In this document: positions 24,157-36,925 of the stretch, piece by piece
Layout of the letters: the number at the start of each line of letters is the position of its first letter
Position numbering within the stretch: position 1 is the first letter of the stretch
NCBI RefSeq assembly: GCF_964355755.1
Contig: NC_092680.1
Coordinates: forward strand, 8,099,001-8,163,000
Direction: 5' to 3'
DNA length: 64,000 nt
Source of the DNA: Antedon mediterranea
Taxonomy: Eukaryota; Echinodermata; Crinoidea; Comatulida; Antedonidae
Notes under the pieces: model-generated
Database searches by the model: none
Seen by the model: only the letters and a program-made list of their open reading frames with translations
Told to the model about the DNA's origin: nothing
Program-made: the position numbers and the translations under genes

Positions 24157-25866
24157 AACAATTCAAATTAATTGAATTAAAAAACATTGTAAATTGTAAA
24201 TATAAGTGAATATTGTTTTGTTAATATCTATATAATGTGTAACTTCTAAAATGTGTATATATTTTTATATCTTAAAATAACTTTTTAAATGTTTCTATAT
24301 TTATATCTTACATCTTTTTGGCTGTATAATATTATTATGTACTAGGCCTAATATTTTTTTATTTAAATGTCTATATATTATATAGACATTTAAATTAAAA
24401 AATATTCTGTATGTAAATGTAATCATACTATTTCTTTTTTCAACTTAGGTAACTGTTTATATCAAAGTAAATATTTAAGAAATGGTGTATGCAGTAGTAG
24501 GCTACACTGGAATTGTCGACGTTTTGTAAAATAATGCAAATAGCTCTAGGCATAGAAGAGCTTAATAATAATTATTACTTCCAAAAAATTAAACCAGGTT
24601 ACTCCTTGTCTTAAAATGTACGTTTTATGGTTAATTAGGCCTATGATAAAGGCCTAGAAACTGGCCAGCTAATCTAGCCTGGCATTTGTCTAGTTACTGC
24701 ATTAATTGTCTTTTTTGTGACATGCAAAATCCGTTAATAAAAATTGGAGAAGACTCGACCATGATGGTACGACTAGACCAAGTATTTTCTCTGAAAAGTT
24801 ACGGTTCTGTCATTTGTTTTGCACGCCTTCACACACGATCGATATCGAAAACAGGCCTAAGTTGGTGCATCACAGAAGCAAAATGAAAATATCAATCCGC
24901 GCGCAATCGACTTATTTTTTTCACATTTTTACCGTTTAAAAACGAAAAAAACAGGCGATATACCGTAAATGATTATGTCGTTATTACCAGCTGCTCATCA
25001 TCCTGATGTGATAATAGGCCTATTTGTGACACATTAAATTTACGTATAAATAGACGCAAAGTAAAATATAATACTAATTAATTATTTAATTTCTGTTAAC
25101 GTACAGTCCTTATTATATAGATTTATAAATAAAAAATTAAAAAGGCCGATTTATTTTTTCTTTGTGAGTGAATGCCTCATGCGTGATTCAGCAGGCCTGT
25201 TGAAAAAAAACAACAATTTCCGCAAACATGGAAGTAAATTGTAACGGTGGTTGTAACTTATTTCCCCATTCTCAAACGAATACGTGAGTATAGGAATATC
25301 GTATCAAATACATTATTACTTATAACTTATAATGTAGGCCTAAAGCAGACTGAGGAAAATTATTGTTTGTATTTTTATGTGGCAAAGTAGGCGTATTTAT
25401 TTTTATTTTATTTTATTGTTTTTGCATACTCATCAACATTATCCATTAATTAAATGACTAATTAATAAAACTCTATAGATTAAAGAAAGATTAGTTGTGG
25501 TTATGATTTTTTCTTTCCAAATCCAAAACACCTTGATTTAAATCATGTAAACAGTTGTAATTACGTTTTTACTATAGAAAATGCCACTCCTTCAATCATT
25601 TCCTTAAAACACTTAACAGAAAGAATTACATAATTTCACACTACTAACTATCGAGTATCGGAACAACCTCCTTATTGATAGTATTAAGTTTAGTTTCAAT
25701 TTTAAACGGATAGGTCTATATAATATATGAAGATTGTTCTAAATCAATCAGGAAACATCCCAATGCTATAAAACTTACTGTTCACAACAGGAAAAAAAAC
25801 AAATAAACCGTCAGCTGAAAGTGTAATTTGATTGGCCAATCAAAAAAGATTACCGGTCCCACAGAT
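24157..25866. other. Intergenic stretch before the lectin gene
   Basis: No gene recognised. A self-complementary AT-rich segment (TTTAAATGTCTATATA and its inverse) lies near 24,360-24,398. Confidence 0.45.
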
Positions 25867-25874
25867 TATAAATA
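25867..25874 (+). promoter_or_regulatory. Candidate TATA box of the lectin-HYR receptor gene
   Basis: TATAAATA 106 bp before the ATG at 25,973 would place the transcription start near 25,897 and give a ~75-nt 5' UTR. Spacing is typical. Confidence 0.55.
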
Positions 25875-25972
25875 GAATCGTTGAGAGAAGAGAGAAACTA
25901 TTTTACAGGTGTAGAAGACGTTGGACTTTATTAAATCATTTATTTGAAATATATTAAAGAAAAGAAGCAACC

Positions 25973-28900
25973 ATGTGGAATTGTTACTGTTTATTGGGTT
26001 TCTTCATTGGATTGGCATTCAATGGAAATATGGTTTATTCATATGGTAGGTGGAGAATACAATTACTTATTATAGTATAGTATTCAGAAGTATAGTAGTA
26101 TATTACTTAGTATAGTACAGGCCTGGTATTTATAGTATAGTATTTAGAAGTATAGTAGTATATTATTTAGTATAGTACAGGCCTGGTATTTATAGTATAG
26201 TATTTAGAACTATAGTAGTATATTATTTAGTATAGTACAGGCCTGGTATTTATAGTATGGTATTCAGAAGTAAAGTAGTATATTACTTAGTATAGTACAG
26301 GCCTGGTATTTATAGTATAGTATTTAGAAGTATAGTAGTATATTATTTAGTATAGTACAGGCCTGGTATTTATAGTATAGTATTTAGAAGTATAGTAGTA
26401 TATTATTTAGTATAGTACAGGCCTGGTATTTATAGTACCGTATAGTATTTAGAAGTATAGTAGTATATTATTTAGTATAGTACAGGCCTGGTATTTATAG
26501 TACCGTATAGTATTTAGAAGTATAGTAGTATATTATTTAGTATAGTACAGGCCTGGTATTTATAGTATAGTAATTAGAAGTATAGTAGTATATTATTTAG
26601 TATAGTACAGGCCTGGTATTTATAGTACCGTATAGTATTTAGAAGTATAGTAGTATATTATTTAGTATAGTACAGGCCTGGTATTTATAGTATAGTATTT
26701 AGAAGTATAGTAGTATATTATTTAGTATAGTACAGGCCTGGTATTTATAGTATAGTATTTAAACAAAAACGAAAAATTTTTGGTGAATTCTAGAATCAAT
26801 ATAATATTATATACCTATAGTTAAGTATAATTTCCGTACTTTATTGAGTTTAAGTTGTTATTGGTACCAGCTCTATCTATAATAAAACGAACATATCTTA
26901 ATCTGCTATAATATAACATTTTTTTAATTTGACTGTGAGTAATTAGCTTTGGCCTAGCCCTTAATTAATGTGTAGCCTTTAAATAAATTCTACTTAAAGG
27001 AATATTATTATATCGATTTTTTAAAGTAGAATTTCATTTTCTCGAAAGGCTATAACAGTTTTCTACTTTCTTGTTTCCACTTTTATTCATATTTGTTTTT
27101 TTCTTTCTGTAAGAATGTGAAATGGGTTGGACATTATTTGATGAAAGCTGTTACAAAGCCTACACACCAGAAGATGTGTGTGATGACTATGGGGCATATA
27201 TTGTGTCAATCTCTAGTCCAAATGAAAATGAATTCGTTAGAAATACACCGACATACTACAATGAAACAACGGGGATGGACAGTCGTCGTATTGGATTGAC
27301 TATTGTAAGTTTACTTACTTAAGCTCTGTCTACACTATCAAACTTTATGTGAAAAAAAAATGTGATGTGCCCATATATAGACATGATTATGTCATACCAC
27401 TACCATATTTGGGTATATCACTGCCATATTTGGGCACATCACACTTGTTTGATAGAGACATAGCTTTACGCCTCTTACTTATTTTGTTTCAATTTCAACA
27501 ATGACAATGGTAAGTAAATTTTTTTTTAAATGACCAGACTGGGCATATTATTGACATGGTCTATCCTTTCATTCTTCTTTTTTTTCTGGTAAAGATCCCC
27601 AAAAGCTATTGTTTAGAATCTTACTACTCTTAATTAGTAATTTTCTGTTATTTCAGTTTGTGTTGTGTGTTGCACGTTGGCTATCTTGTGACAATGTTTA
27701 AAAAGGCAATACACACTCAAGTGTTTTCACCTAAAGTCTGAATGTTTAAAATACATTATTTAAGGCATTTATGATAATTAAACTGATAATAACAAGATAT
27801 TAAGAAAATATTAATATAAAGAAATATTTTTGTAGTCCAAATTATTATTTTTCTTGGTATGAACTAACCATTATCTTTAAAATATTGTTAGGATGTTAAA
27901 AATGAATTGCGATATTCATGGAAAAATGGCGAAACAGATCAATTTACAAACTGGGCCACAGATCAGCCTGATCACGACGGTAAGACAACAATGAAATGCA
28001 TTTTAATATTAATTGAATTTTTCAGTATGTACAACTTATTGTTGCGTTAGAATTTGGAGAAAACAATTTTCTAAAATTCAGAATAACTTACATTAAATGC
28101 TTTTATTCGTTCTAGAATACGTTCATATGAACATTCAGACGGGCTTATGGCAAACCAATTTTTACAACGGACGTCTGCCAATCTGCGAGAAGCCACGAGG
28201 TAAGTGACGATTAGGAGAAGTACACATCTAGGATAACGATACCTTATTGAAAGCTATTTTAGAGATCATTTTAAAATTGTTCTACTAAAATTACTGCTTA
28301 TTATTGTTTTTTCTGCAATATTATATGACTTGTTTGTTTCAATGTAGACGTTTCTGATTAATAACTAAACACCTTGCTGAAATATTGGTTAAAGAGTACA
28401 CAAAATATTGTTACTGCAATAACTGCAGTAATTGATGATCCCTTAATGAGTAATAGTTTTAAGAAATATAATAATGAGAATGTCGATGGTAATCTACATT
28501 AATCTCCAACGTACTTTGACTTAAATCATGGCATAAAGGTGTGGAATCGGAAGTTCCAAACGTCAGATTTCTAACCTTGTAGGCTACAGGTGCGGCGAGG
28601 ATATAATGAGATTATGTCAAATTGTGTCAAATTATGACAGTACAAGGACACGTGTCTATATTTTTTATAATTTCATAATTTTTTAATAATATATTGTTTT
28701 TCAATATCTTGCTTTCATTTTGTTTTAGTGACGTATAAGTTATGATGATGATGATTATGATAAGAATGATGTTGATTATGAAAATGATGATAGGTGATAA
28801 TAGTAATGATGATGATGTATTATCAGCACAAAATTATTATAAATAAAATGAAAGTTATCTTGTACAGGTCGTCGCAGTGAATGTCCTATTGGCTGGGAAA

Positions 28901-31146
28901 AACTTGACGATTCATGTTATAAAGCACCAAATTCTGCCGAAATATGCTCTTCTGTGGGTTCACATCTAATAACAATACACAGTCAACGTGAAAATAATTT
29001 TGCTAACATTCTTGGCGATACGTCAAACAGAGGAGCCTCCTACCGAATTGGCTTGACAGTTGTAAGTTGTGGTTTTAAGATTAGAATTAGTGTAAGATTA
29101 GTAGATTAGATTATACTGTGTATGTGAATGAACAAAGAACGTACTGAGATCAGAGAGATCTAACAGCGGATGAAAATTGTCAGCTGATGACAATGGAAGT
29201 GTTTGTACTTATTTCTATATTTTAAAGCCATTGAACAGTTCTTTTACGATCATCAAACGTTTTATTTTTTTTTTTCAGGAAAAAAACAATTCTGAACCAT
29301 TTTCCTGGCAAGATGGATTTAAAGTTACATATACAAATTGGGAAACCGATAAACTGAGAAAGCAGAAAATGACGAAAGGTTGATAAGCAATTATTATTAA
29401 TGTGATAATTTTGATACCATTTAGTTACCGTACTAGTAATACTGCAATTGATAAAACACAGCCAATTTTTTAACTGATAAAATGCTTTCTTCATTTAACT
29501 CATACACATTCATTATTTGTATATAATACACATACTTAAATACAACAATAATTATAGAGTAAATTAAAACAAATAAATGATTACGATTATCTTACCAATG
29601 TTTATTATTCCAGTTGTATATATGACAACCGGTTCAGGGCAAGGAAAGTGGAATATAAAACGTGATTACTTCAACCCTATTTGCGAGAAAAAAGCACGTA
29701 AGTGTTTAGAAGAAAAGCGGACTTAAAGGTCTTCCTTGTAAATCATTTTATTAATATACGATTATCTTGTCATAAACCTTTATTGATATAATATACAAAC
29801 TATGTTTAATAAGCAATTAATATCTAGGCCTAATATGATAAGGTAATCTACTGTGATTTAAATATTTCTTCGTGAGATACTAAAAACAGGAACATTACAA
29901 TTGAAAGCAAACGTGACATTCGCTATTTAGTATTTACTGTACCAATTGTGGTATAGCATAAAACATGTAAAACTGCATTCTGAACATAAAATATTAATAT
30001 GACCATTGTGTTGTCTGTAGTCGCTGATAAACCACCTGTACTTAGATGCCCTACAACTGTTATGACTTACGAGACAGAAACTGCTGACGGATTGACTGCC
30101 ATGGTCAACTATGATTTGCCCGAAGTTAAAGATAACTCACATAAGAACTTGGTTGCAGAGTGTTCTCCAGCCCCTGGAAGTCATTTTAGGCTAGGGGAGA
30201 CAACTGTGCATTGTAGTGCCACTGACGCGTATGGACATAGGGGTGATTGTACTTTTATGGCAAATGTAGTAGGTACGTTTCTTTAATTATTTAATTTCAT
30301 AATATAAAATGACAATAAGAAAAGATAATTGTAAATGCTATAAACATTATTGACATAGTTTTTTCAGAAAAAAACCCAAAATATAATTGTATTTTATTTG
30401 AGAATTTCAATCCAATTTCTAGCTGCCATGGGTGAATTTGAAAACATTACAACAGATCCTCCTAAAATCTCGTGCCCAACTGATCGCATGCGCATCTTGA
30501 CCAATAGTGCAGAAGGAGCGCAGGTATTCTACTACCCAGCAACTTACGTGTATGCCGAAAGAGAGCAGTTAGCTCCATGTAGCCCGGCGTCTGGTAGTCA
30601 TTTTGAAGTCGGAATAACTACTGTCTCTTGCCAAGCAATGGATTTGCTTGGTAGAAGCGATAAATGTTCTTTCGAAATCAGTGTAGAGGGTAAGGATTTA
30701 AAAAAAGTTTTATCGAGCAACATTGCTGTTTTATTTTGTAATAAACCAATGACAACGGTGTGTAATTGATTAATAATTATCGTTATATTAATTACCGTAC
30801 AAAGATGTTTCCTAAATCTCACACCATGGAGTAGATTTTCTTTAAACAATTGACGTTTTTCCTTGAAAGGGAGAAACACATTTGTATATTTGGCATTGGT
30901 ATCCTTTATTTGCCGTTGATTACTGTAACTATACATTGCAACGAAAAGCGTTAGCGTCCAATGTACAGTTAACAACAAATGTGTGTTGTTGTTGTTGTTA
31001 TTAGAAGAAGAAGAAGAAGTTGTGGAATGTGATCCAGATAGCATCAATGCTCAGGCGTCAAGTAATACAGCAGAATCATCAGGTATTATTGGTTAAAGGT
31101 GTGATACTGATGATGATAATGATGATGATGATGATGATGACGTTGT

Positions 31147-31177
<31 letters not shown>

Positions 31178-31178
31178 A

Positions 31179-31221
<43 letters not shown>

Positions 31222-31505
31222 CGTTGTTGATGATGATGATGATGATGATGACGTTGATGATGATGATGATGATGATGATGATGACGATGACGATGATCAT
31301 GATGGCGATGAAGATGGCGATAAAGATGGCGATGATGACGATAATGATGACGATAATGATGATGATGTTGATGACGTTGATGATGATGATGTTGATGATG
31401 ATGATGATGAGGATGATGATGATAATGATGACGACGACGATAATGATGATGATGATGATGATAATGATGACGACGATGACGATGATGATGACGATGACGA
31501 TGATA

Positions 31506-31538
<33 letters not shown>

Positions 31539-32503
31539 AATATGACGATGATAAAGATGACGCGATATGTATTTCAGACGATGGTGACAAGAATCAACGT
31601 TGATGACAAAATAAATAACAATAATTCGTCACCAAAGTCAATTAAGTGGTATTTACAGAAAAGGAGATGCTTAAACGTTATTAATGGTGTTTGCTGAAGT
31701 GTCCTACACAAAGTTGTGAGAAATGTGTGCAGTGTTTAAGAAGAGCAGAAACTCAATTCGGATTCTTTACAAAACGTACAGTGTGTAATCCCACGGCGGA
31801 ACGAATCCGAGCTCGATGTGAGAATTTTGAAGAGTGTGATTGAGAATACGATCAAATGATCTTGACACAGCTATTGATGCTGACAATGATTATAATTTTT
31901 ATAATGATGGTGCATGACAATGACTATTGTGTAAAATTGTGTTTATTCTACTTAGGTGCATACATAATCCCAGTGGTTGTCGTCGCAATTTGTGTGCTTG
32001 TCATTATCGTGGTCATCATCGTAGCTGTTAAGGTTGTCAAGCGTAAACTTTCCAGGTAAATAAAAGGTATTTAACGTATTTAATAACTGACATATTGTCT
32101 GCTATATTACATTTCTGTAGGCTGTGATAAGGCTGTGTAATTAAAAGGAACAGTCGCGGTAACCGAGTGGTTAGGACATTCGACTATCATCGATCTGGCC
32201 GTTAAAAAAGGAAAACTGTAAATTACATTGTTTAGCCCACAGATGATGGCCAATTTAAAAGATCATTTTAAAGGTTAAATTGCACTTATATTATGTTTTT
32301 TACACATAGTTTTTTTATCTTTGTATATTTCTAGTTACAACCCATCGAATGTAACAATGGCAACTGGTAACCTGTATAACGATACATCCATCGACCCTGT
32401 AGGACCAGTCACTGCTTTTGACGATGTCAAAGCTGACCAACACATGAATCAAGATATAGAAGCAACACCGCCCGAGAATCCTACGAGTTCATTCAGCGCC
32501 TAG
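25973..32503 (+). CDS. Transmembrane receptor with two C-type lectin and two HYR domains
   Basis: Twelve exons: 25973-26045, 27114-27304, 27892-27979, 28116-28199, 28868-29061, 29279-29378, 29614-29697, 30021-30272, 30423-30689, 31005-31082, 31956-32055, 32335-32503. They total 1,680 nt (559 aa). Signal peptide ~1-22. CTLD1 (~26-144) has GWTLFDESCYK, IGLTI, a QPD motif at 113-115 and PICEK. CTLD2 (~147-270) has GWEKLDDSCYK, IGLTV and PICEK but no EPN/QPD triplet. Each CTLD is cut into three exons at the same places, so they arose by duplication. Two HYR modules follow (~275-353, ~364-443; SPAPGSHFRLGETTV and SPASGSHFEVGITTV). Then come an acidic Glu-rich linker, a TM (~473-498) and a ~60-residue tail. 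It is probably a glycan-binding surface receptor; C2/C3 cysteines of the canonical CTLD are absent in both. Confidence 0.86.
26075..26760. repeat. 60-bp minisatellite in intron 1 of the lectin gene
   Basis: About eleven copies of a 60-bp unit that includes TATAGTATAGTATTTAGAAG and TAGTACAGGCCTGGTATT. Some copies carry a 5-bp TACCG insertion. Copies are nearly identical. Confidence 0.9.
27319..27468. mobile_element. TTAA-type MITE copy in intron 2 of the lectin gene
   Basis: The left end is TTAA then GCTCTGTCTACACTATCAAA. The right end is GTTTGATAGAGACATAGC then TTTA. The internal CATATTTGGGCACATCACAC is present. It begins 15 bp after the donor of exon 2. Confidence 0.75.
31103..31560. repeat. 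GAT-repeat microsatellite, ~460 bp
   Basis: Almost unbroken GAT/GAC triplets with in-register AAT, GTT, GGC and GAA variants. It lies between exons 10 and 11 of the lectin-HYR gene. Two forward frames stay open (poly-Asp and poly-Met), but neither joins the flanking exons in a compatible phase, so I treat it as intronic. Confidence 0.8.
31700..31846 (+). other. Cysteine-rich coding-like segment in an intron
   Basis: The frame beginning TGT at 31,700 reads CPTQSCEKCVQCLRRAETQF and continues with two CxxxxxC-like groups to a TGA at 31,841-31,843. There are eight cysteines in 47 residues. Upstream the frame is closed by TAA at 31,682, and the only AG before it would give phase 0, not the phase 1 needed after exon 10. 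It could be an alternative terminal exon, a relic exon or chance. I do not recognise the domain. Confidence 0.3.
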
Positions 32504-32627
32504 GTACATTAGTATAATAAGTCGTCTCCAAAATAGTTGAATGAACAGTTTTACTGATATAGTTTGTGGTATCATTTTGTTTTTGGACACACTCAAACCC
32601 AGAATTTACAAAATATTGAATATAGAA

Positions 32628-32633
32628 AATAAA
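32628..32633 (+). terminator. Candidate polyadenylation signal of the lectin-HYR gene
   Basis: AATAAA 125 bp after the stop codon. Confidence 0.6.
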
Positions 32634-33489
32634 TTAGTTTTATTAATTTAATTTAATTAATATACGGTTATGTACTCTCTGATTAATTCTAATGTTTGTT
32701 TATTTGTTATGATAAAGTAAATAGCGTAATAGATAAGGAAAACTAAAATAAAATTATTGGTATCACGTCCGGGATTTGAATTGTTTATAATATAATATTT
32801 CCAATGCATTGACATTCCATTCATTAACTATATAGGCCTATGTATGTATTTTATATATAATTATGTTTATATTATGATTTTGTATCAAGTAAAATGACAT
32901 TATTAATATTTTAAAGCCAGTGGTGGAACGTATAGTTTTAAAAATTGATTTGGATTTTATATACTTTAATTTAGTATTTACCATACACTTACGATTGCAC
33001 ATGACGATGATCTGTATACGATGCATCTTAACACGTCAGGTTCAGTTATTTGTCGAGTTGCCCCATTAAATACGTCACGTATGAACAATTTATAACTTGT
33101 AATTAGTCTATTTCTTAGTTTGTTTTTCATACAATTGTTTTATGTTATCATACATTTTTAATAAATATTATTATCTAAACATAAATTTAGTATAGTTTTT
33201 CAATAATAAAAAAACTTTGTGTTTGTCTTTTTATGTTACACAAATCATAAATCAAGTTCATAGAGCCAAAAATATTCACGGAATCATCATAAAAACATAC
33301 TATAAAATGTACCGATAAAGACATCACTGTAAAATTAAATGATTTGATCTCTTATAAGAAAAAACTTGAGGACACATTCAGACTTGGTTATTTACCCGGA
33401 TAAGTTATAAGTTTCATATAGTATTATAGCAACCGGTTAAATAGCTAAGCTAATGGGTCTATTGAAAAGGCAATCGAAGGGTCATGTTC
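32634..33489. other. Intergenic, no feature recognised
   Basis: AT-rich sequence without exons, tandem repeats or clear inverted repeats. Confidence 0.4.
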
Positions 33490-33659
33490 AGCCGTGAAAT
33501 GTGCAAAAAGTTAAATGTGTGCAAACAACCACATTTGTATAATCATTTTTTAAGATTTTCACATTTGAGTGCAACATGTTTGCAAAAATGTAGTTGTTTG
33601 CACATTTGAGGCAAATGTGGTTGTTTGCACAAATGTGACTTTTTGCACATTTCACGGCT
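33490..33659. mobile_element. ~170-bp palindromic MITE-like repeat
   Basis: The left arm AGCCGTGAAATGTGCAAAAAG and right arm CTTTTTGCACATTTCACGGCT are exact inverses. Inside, GTTTGCACA and CAAACAACCACATTTG motifs recur in both directions. Confidence 0.75.
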
Positions 33660-33887
33660 CAACAGGTAATCTCTTGCGTTAGTCATACGCTTGTGCGACT
33701 TCGGGACATTTAGAATATTTAAACTGTAAACTTAAACGACACGACGGTGTATACATGGTAACAATCTAAGATCTCAATTGGGCTTTACAATAATACTTTC
33801 TTGTAATAAAGCGCGTACGTGCCAAATTATGCGATGCACAATAAGAAGTAAGAAACATTTAATTATTTTATTAAACCTGTCAGTGAT

Positions 33888-36800
33888 GACTATATTACTC
33901 TAGTAGCTAGATCAACTTTCGTATGCACTTTGAGGTCCAGAGAATTTGACTTCAGAAATTGGTTTAGGGTGGTCAAACAATCATTTTTGGCTTGGTTACA
34001 CATTTTGAAAATGTGGCGAAAGTTCAAAAGGTCAGGGTCAAAGGTTATAAAATCAAACACCATTATGTCCTTAAATCTCGACAACCACTGGTCACAGCGA
34101 GGTAATTTTGGTCTTAAATTAATCAGAAGGTATACATTTATATTCAGTCTAATGAAACATTTTAGTCGAAAATGACCGGAAATGCCATTTCTGACCTTTG
34201 ACCCATAAACCAGGGAATGTCTGTATCTCCGTAACTATTGGCCGTAGTGACTTGAATTTGGGCTCAAATTGTTCGAAATATACATTTAGTTATTTGTTAC
34301 ACATTTTGAACAATGTTACAAAAGGTCAAAAGGTCAAGGCCAGGGGTTATATGAATAAACACAAATAGGTATTTGTATCTCGGCAACCACTGGTCACAGC
34401 GAGTAAGTTTTGGTCTCAAAATGTTCAGAAGGTATACATTCATATTCAGTCTAATGAAACATTTTAGTAAAATATGACCAGAAATGACATTTCTGACCTT
34501 TGACATACATACCAGGGCATCTTCTTATCTCTGTAAGTACAGGTCGTAGAAACTTAAATTTAGTATCAAATTGTTAGAAATACACATATTTACATTCATT
34601 CTAACAGAAAATTTGGATAAAAGATGATCAGAAATACTATTAATTACTAATCTTTTAAATGAAAAACATATCTACCTAACTTATCATTAGACAGTAATGT
34701 TATGCAATAATTGATGCTTAATGATTTCATTATACTGTAGGAATTAAAACAAATCCTTTACTGTTTGTAATAATTGTACTTTTGCTTATAATAATGCTAG
34801 AAAGTATTGTTGACCCCCGAACGTTCAAACATTTTGAGAATGCTAGAAGTAATTTACTGTAGTTACCCGAATAAAATCCTCTGGCATTTATTTATTCAGG
34901 GAAGGTGTTTATTTTGTTGGGTGTAATAATGGTAACATGTATAATCAAATAAATACACCCCAGATATATATATAAAAAATATATATATATATATAATAAG
35001 AATAATAACGGGATTAAACCTCATTCTATCCTGGAGGAAGTACAATCATGTAATAAAAGGTATCGGAGACCACAATAATAAACCAAGTCATTGTCATTTT
35101 TACTCAACACTGTTGCATAATAGTTTTGAATGTCAACGACAAAACTTATACATACACGTCTGTTCCCAGTGTAGATAATAAAACAATATATATTTCTGGA
35201 GATTTATTATCAATACCACTAGAAACTTTGACATGTTTTAGGTACTGAATGCATTGACAATAAAAGCATCAGAAGTTTATCATGATAAAATCATACTACA
35301 ACACTGTACTACAGTACACAAGGGTGTTTTCAGGAAAGCTGGACATATTGTACAATAGTAATGAAACTATGTATTGGCATTTAAAACTATGCAAAACTAT
35401 GCAAAAGATTGTTGTCAAATTGTAGTTACAAACAAATAGATGATAGAATGAAGATCCATTATGAGTGCAATCGTGTCAGGATAATGATGTGTCATTGTTT
35501 TATATCATTATACTGGCACCTGGAGGAGAAGATCCATTTAATGGAATCTATCACTTTTATTTTAAAAGACAGAAACATTTCGTTAAAAAGCATAAAGAGG
35601 AAAACGAATCATGTAAAGTACCTTTTATCAGTTGAGAAACGAAATACAATTATTAAAATTAGAGTATTCCTTCAAATAAACGCCACCATTCCCTCCAATA
35701 GAACACCATGTGGAATAAACGCCCCGCCACATGCATTTACAGAATAATTGTATCACGTCAACACATTTCATTAACTACCATAATCTACAATTTACCAAGC
35801 ATTTTGACATAATTTTATCACTTTTTGATATTAATTGTGCAGTATTTTTTTACATCTAGGTGGTATTTATTTGATTATACATGTTACCATATTATACCCC
35901 AGATAAAGATGCCTCCTTTCCCCCTAAAAACCCTTTTGAACAATAAATGCCTGGAGCGTTTAATCGGATACATATGACAAGTTACTTCTAGCATTCTGAA
36001 AAGAACTGTTGAGCTTAACGTTTCTATCAAAATGTCCTCGGGGACAGCAATAACGTGAAATTAAAACAATTTAAAGTATCAGTTATTGCATAACATTACT
36101 GTCTAAGGATAAGTTGTGTAGATATGTTTTTTGTTTGAAACATTAGTAATAGTATTTCTGTTCATCTTTTAACCACATTTTCTATTATAATGAATGTAAA
36201 TATGTATATTTCGAACAATTTGATACCAAATTTAAGTTTCTACGACCTGTACTTACAGAGATATGAAGATGCCCTGGTATGTGGGTCAAAGGTCAGAAAT
36301 GGCATTTCTGATCATTTTTGACTAAAATTCCCCATTAGATGGAATATAAATGCATGCCTTCTGAACATTTTGAGACCAAAACTGTCTTGCTGCGACCAGT
36401 GGTTGCCGAGATACAAGTACCTTTTTTTATTTGTTCAAATAACCCTTGACCTTGACCCTTTGACCTTTTGTAACATTTTTCAAAATGAGTAACAAATAAC
36501 TAAATGTATATTTCGAACAATTTGAGCCCAAATTCAAGTCACTACGGCCAATAGTTACGGAGATACAGACATGCCCTGGTTTATGGGTCAAAGGTCAGAA
36601 ATGGCATTTCCGGTCATTTTCGACTAAAATGTTTCATTAGACTGAATATAAATGTATACCTTCTGATTAATTTAAGACCAAAATTACCTCGCTGTGACCA
36701 GTGGTTGTCGAGATTTAAGGACATAATGGTGTTTGATTTTATAACCTTTGACCCTAACCTTTTGACCTTTCGCCACATTTTCAAATTGTGTAACCAAGCC

Positions 36801-36900
36801 AAAAATGATTGTTTGACCACCCTAAACCAATTTCTGAAGTCAAATTCTCTGGACCTCAAAGTGCATACGAAAGTTGATCTAGCTACTAGAGTATATAGTC
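33888..36900. mobile_element. Foldback-type element with ~1 kb inverted arms
   Basis: The left arm (33,888 to ~34,960) and right arm (~35,858 to 36,900) are inverted copies. Their outer ends are both GACTATAT(T)ACTCTAGTAGCTAGATC. Each arm itself holds diverged internal repeats of ~270-300 bp built around TATCTCGGCAACCACTGGTCA, AAAAGGTCAAAAGGTCA and GAAATGGCATTTCTGACC. The ~0.9 kb centre has an ORF of 112 codons (35,409-35,747) that I do not recognise. ORFs inside the arms are shadows of the repeat. It ends 26 bp from the stop codon of the adjacent MRH-like gene. Confidence 0.8.
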
Positions 36901-36925
36901 TGATATTGGCTCTTCATCTTTCTTC

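Noticed and set aside
25229-25284. ATG followed by a short frame and a GTGAGT donor
   Set aside because: A single isolated exon-like string with no downstream partner in phase.
31020-31697. 225-codon Met-rich ORF
   Set aside because: It is the second open frame of the GAT microsatellite (ATG ATG...). Composition is purely repeat-driven.
32150-32200. tRNA-Ser/Leu-like 5' half (GTAACCGAGTGGTTAGGACA)
   Set aside because: No anticodon arm, T arm or acceptor closure follows. At most it is a SINE relic.
33930-34175. 81-codon ORF, also present inverted at 36,614-36,859
   Set aside because: It lies entirely in the foldback arms. The conservation reflects arm identity, not coding selection.
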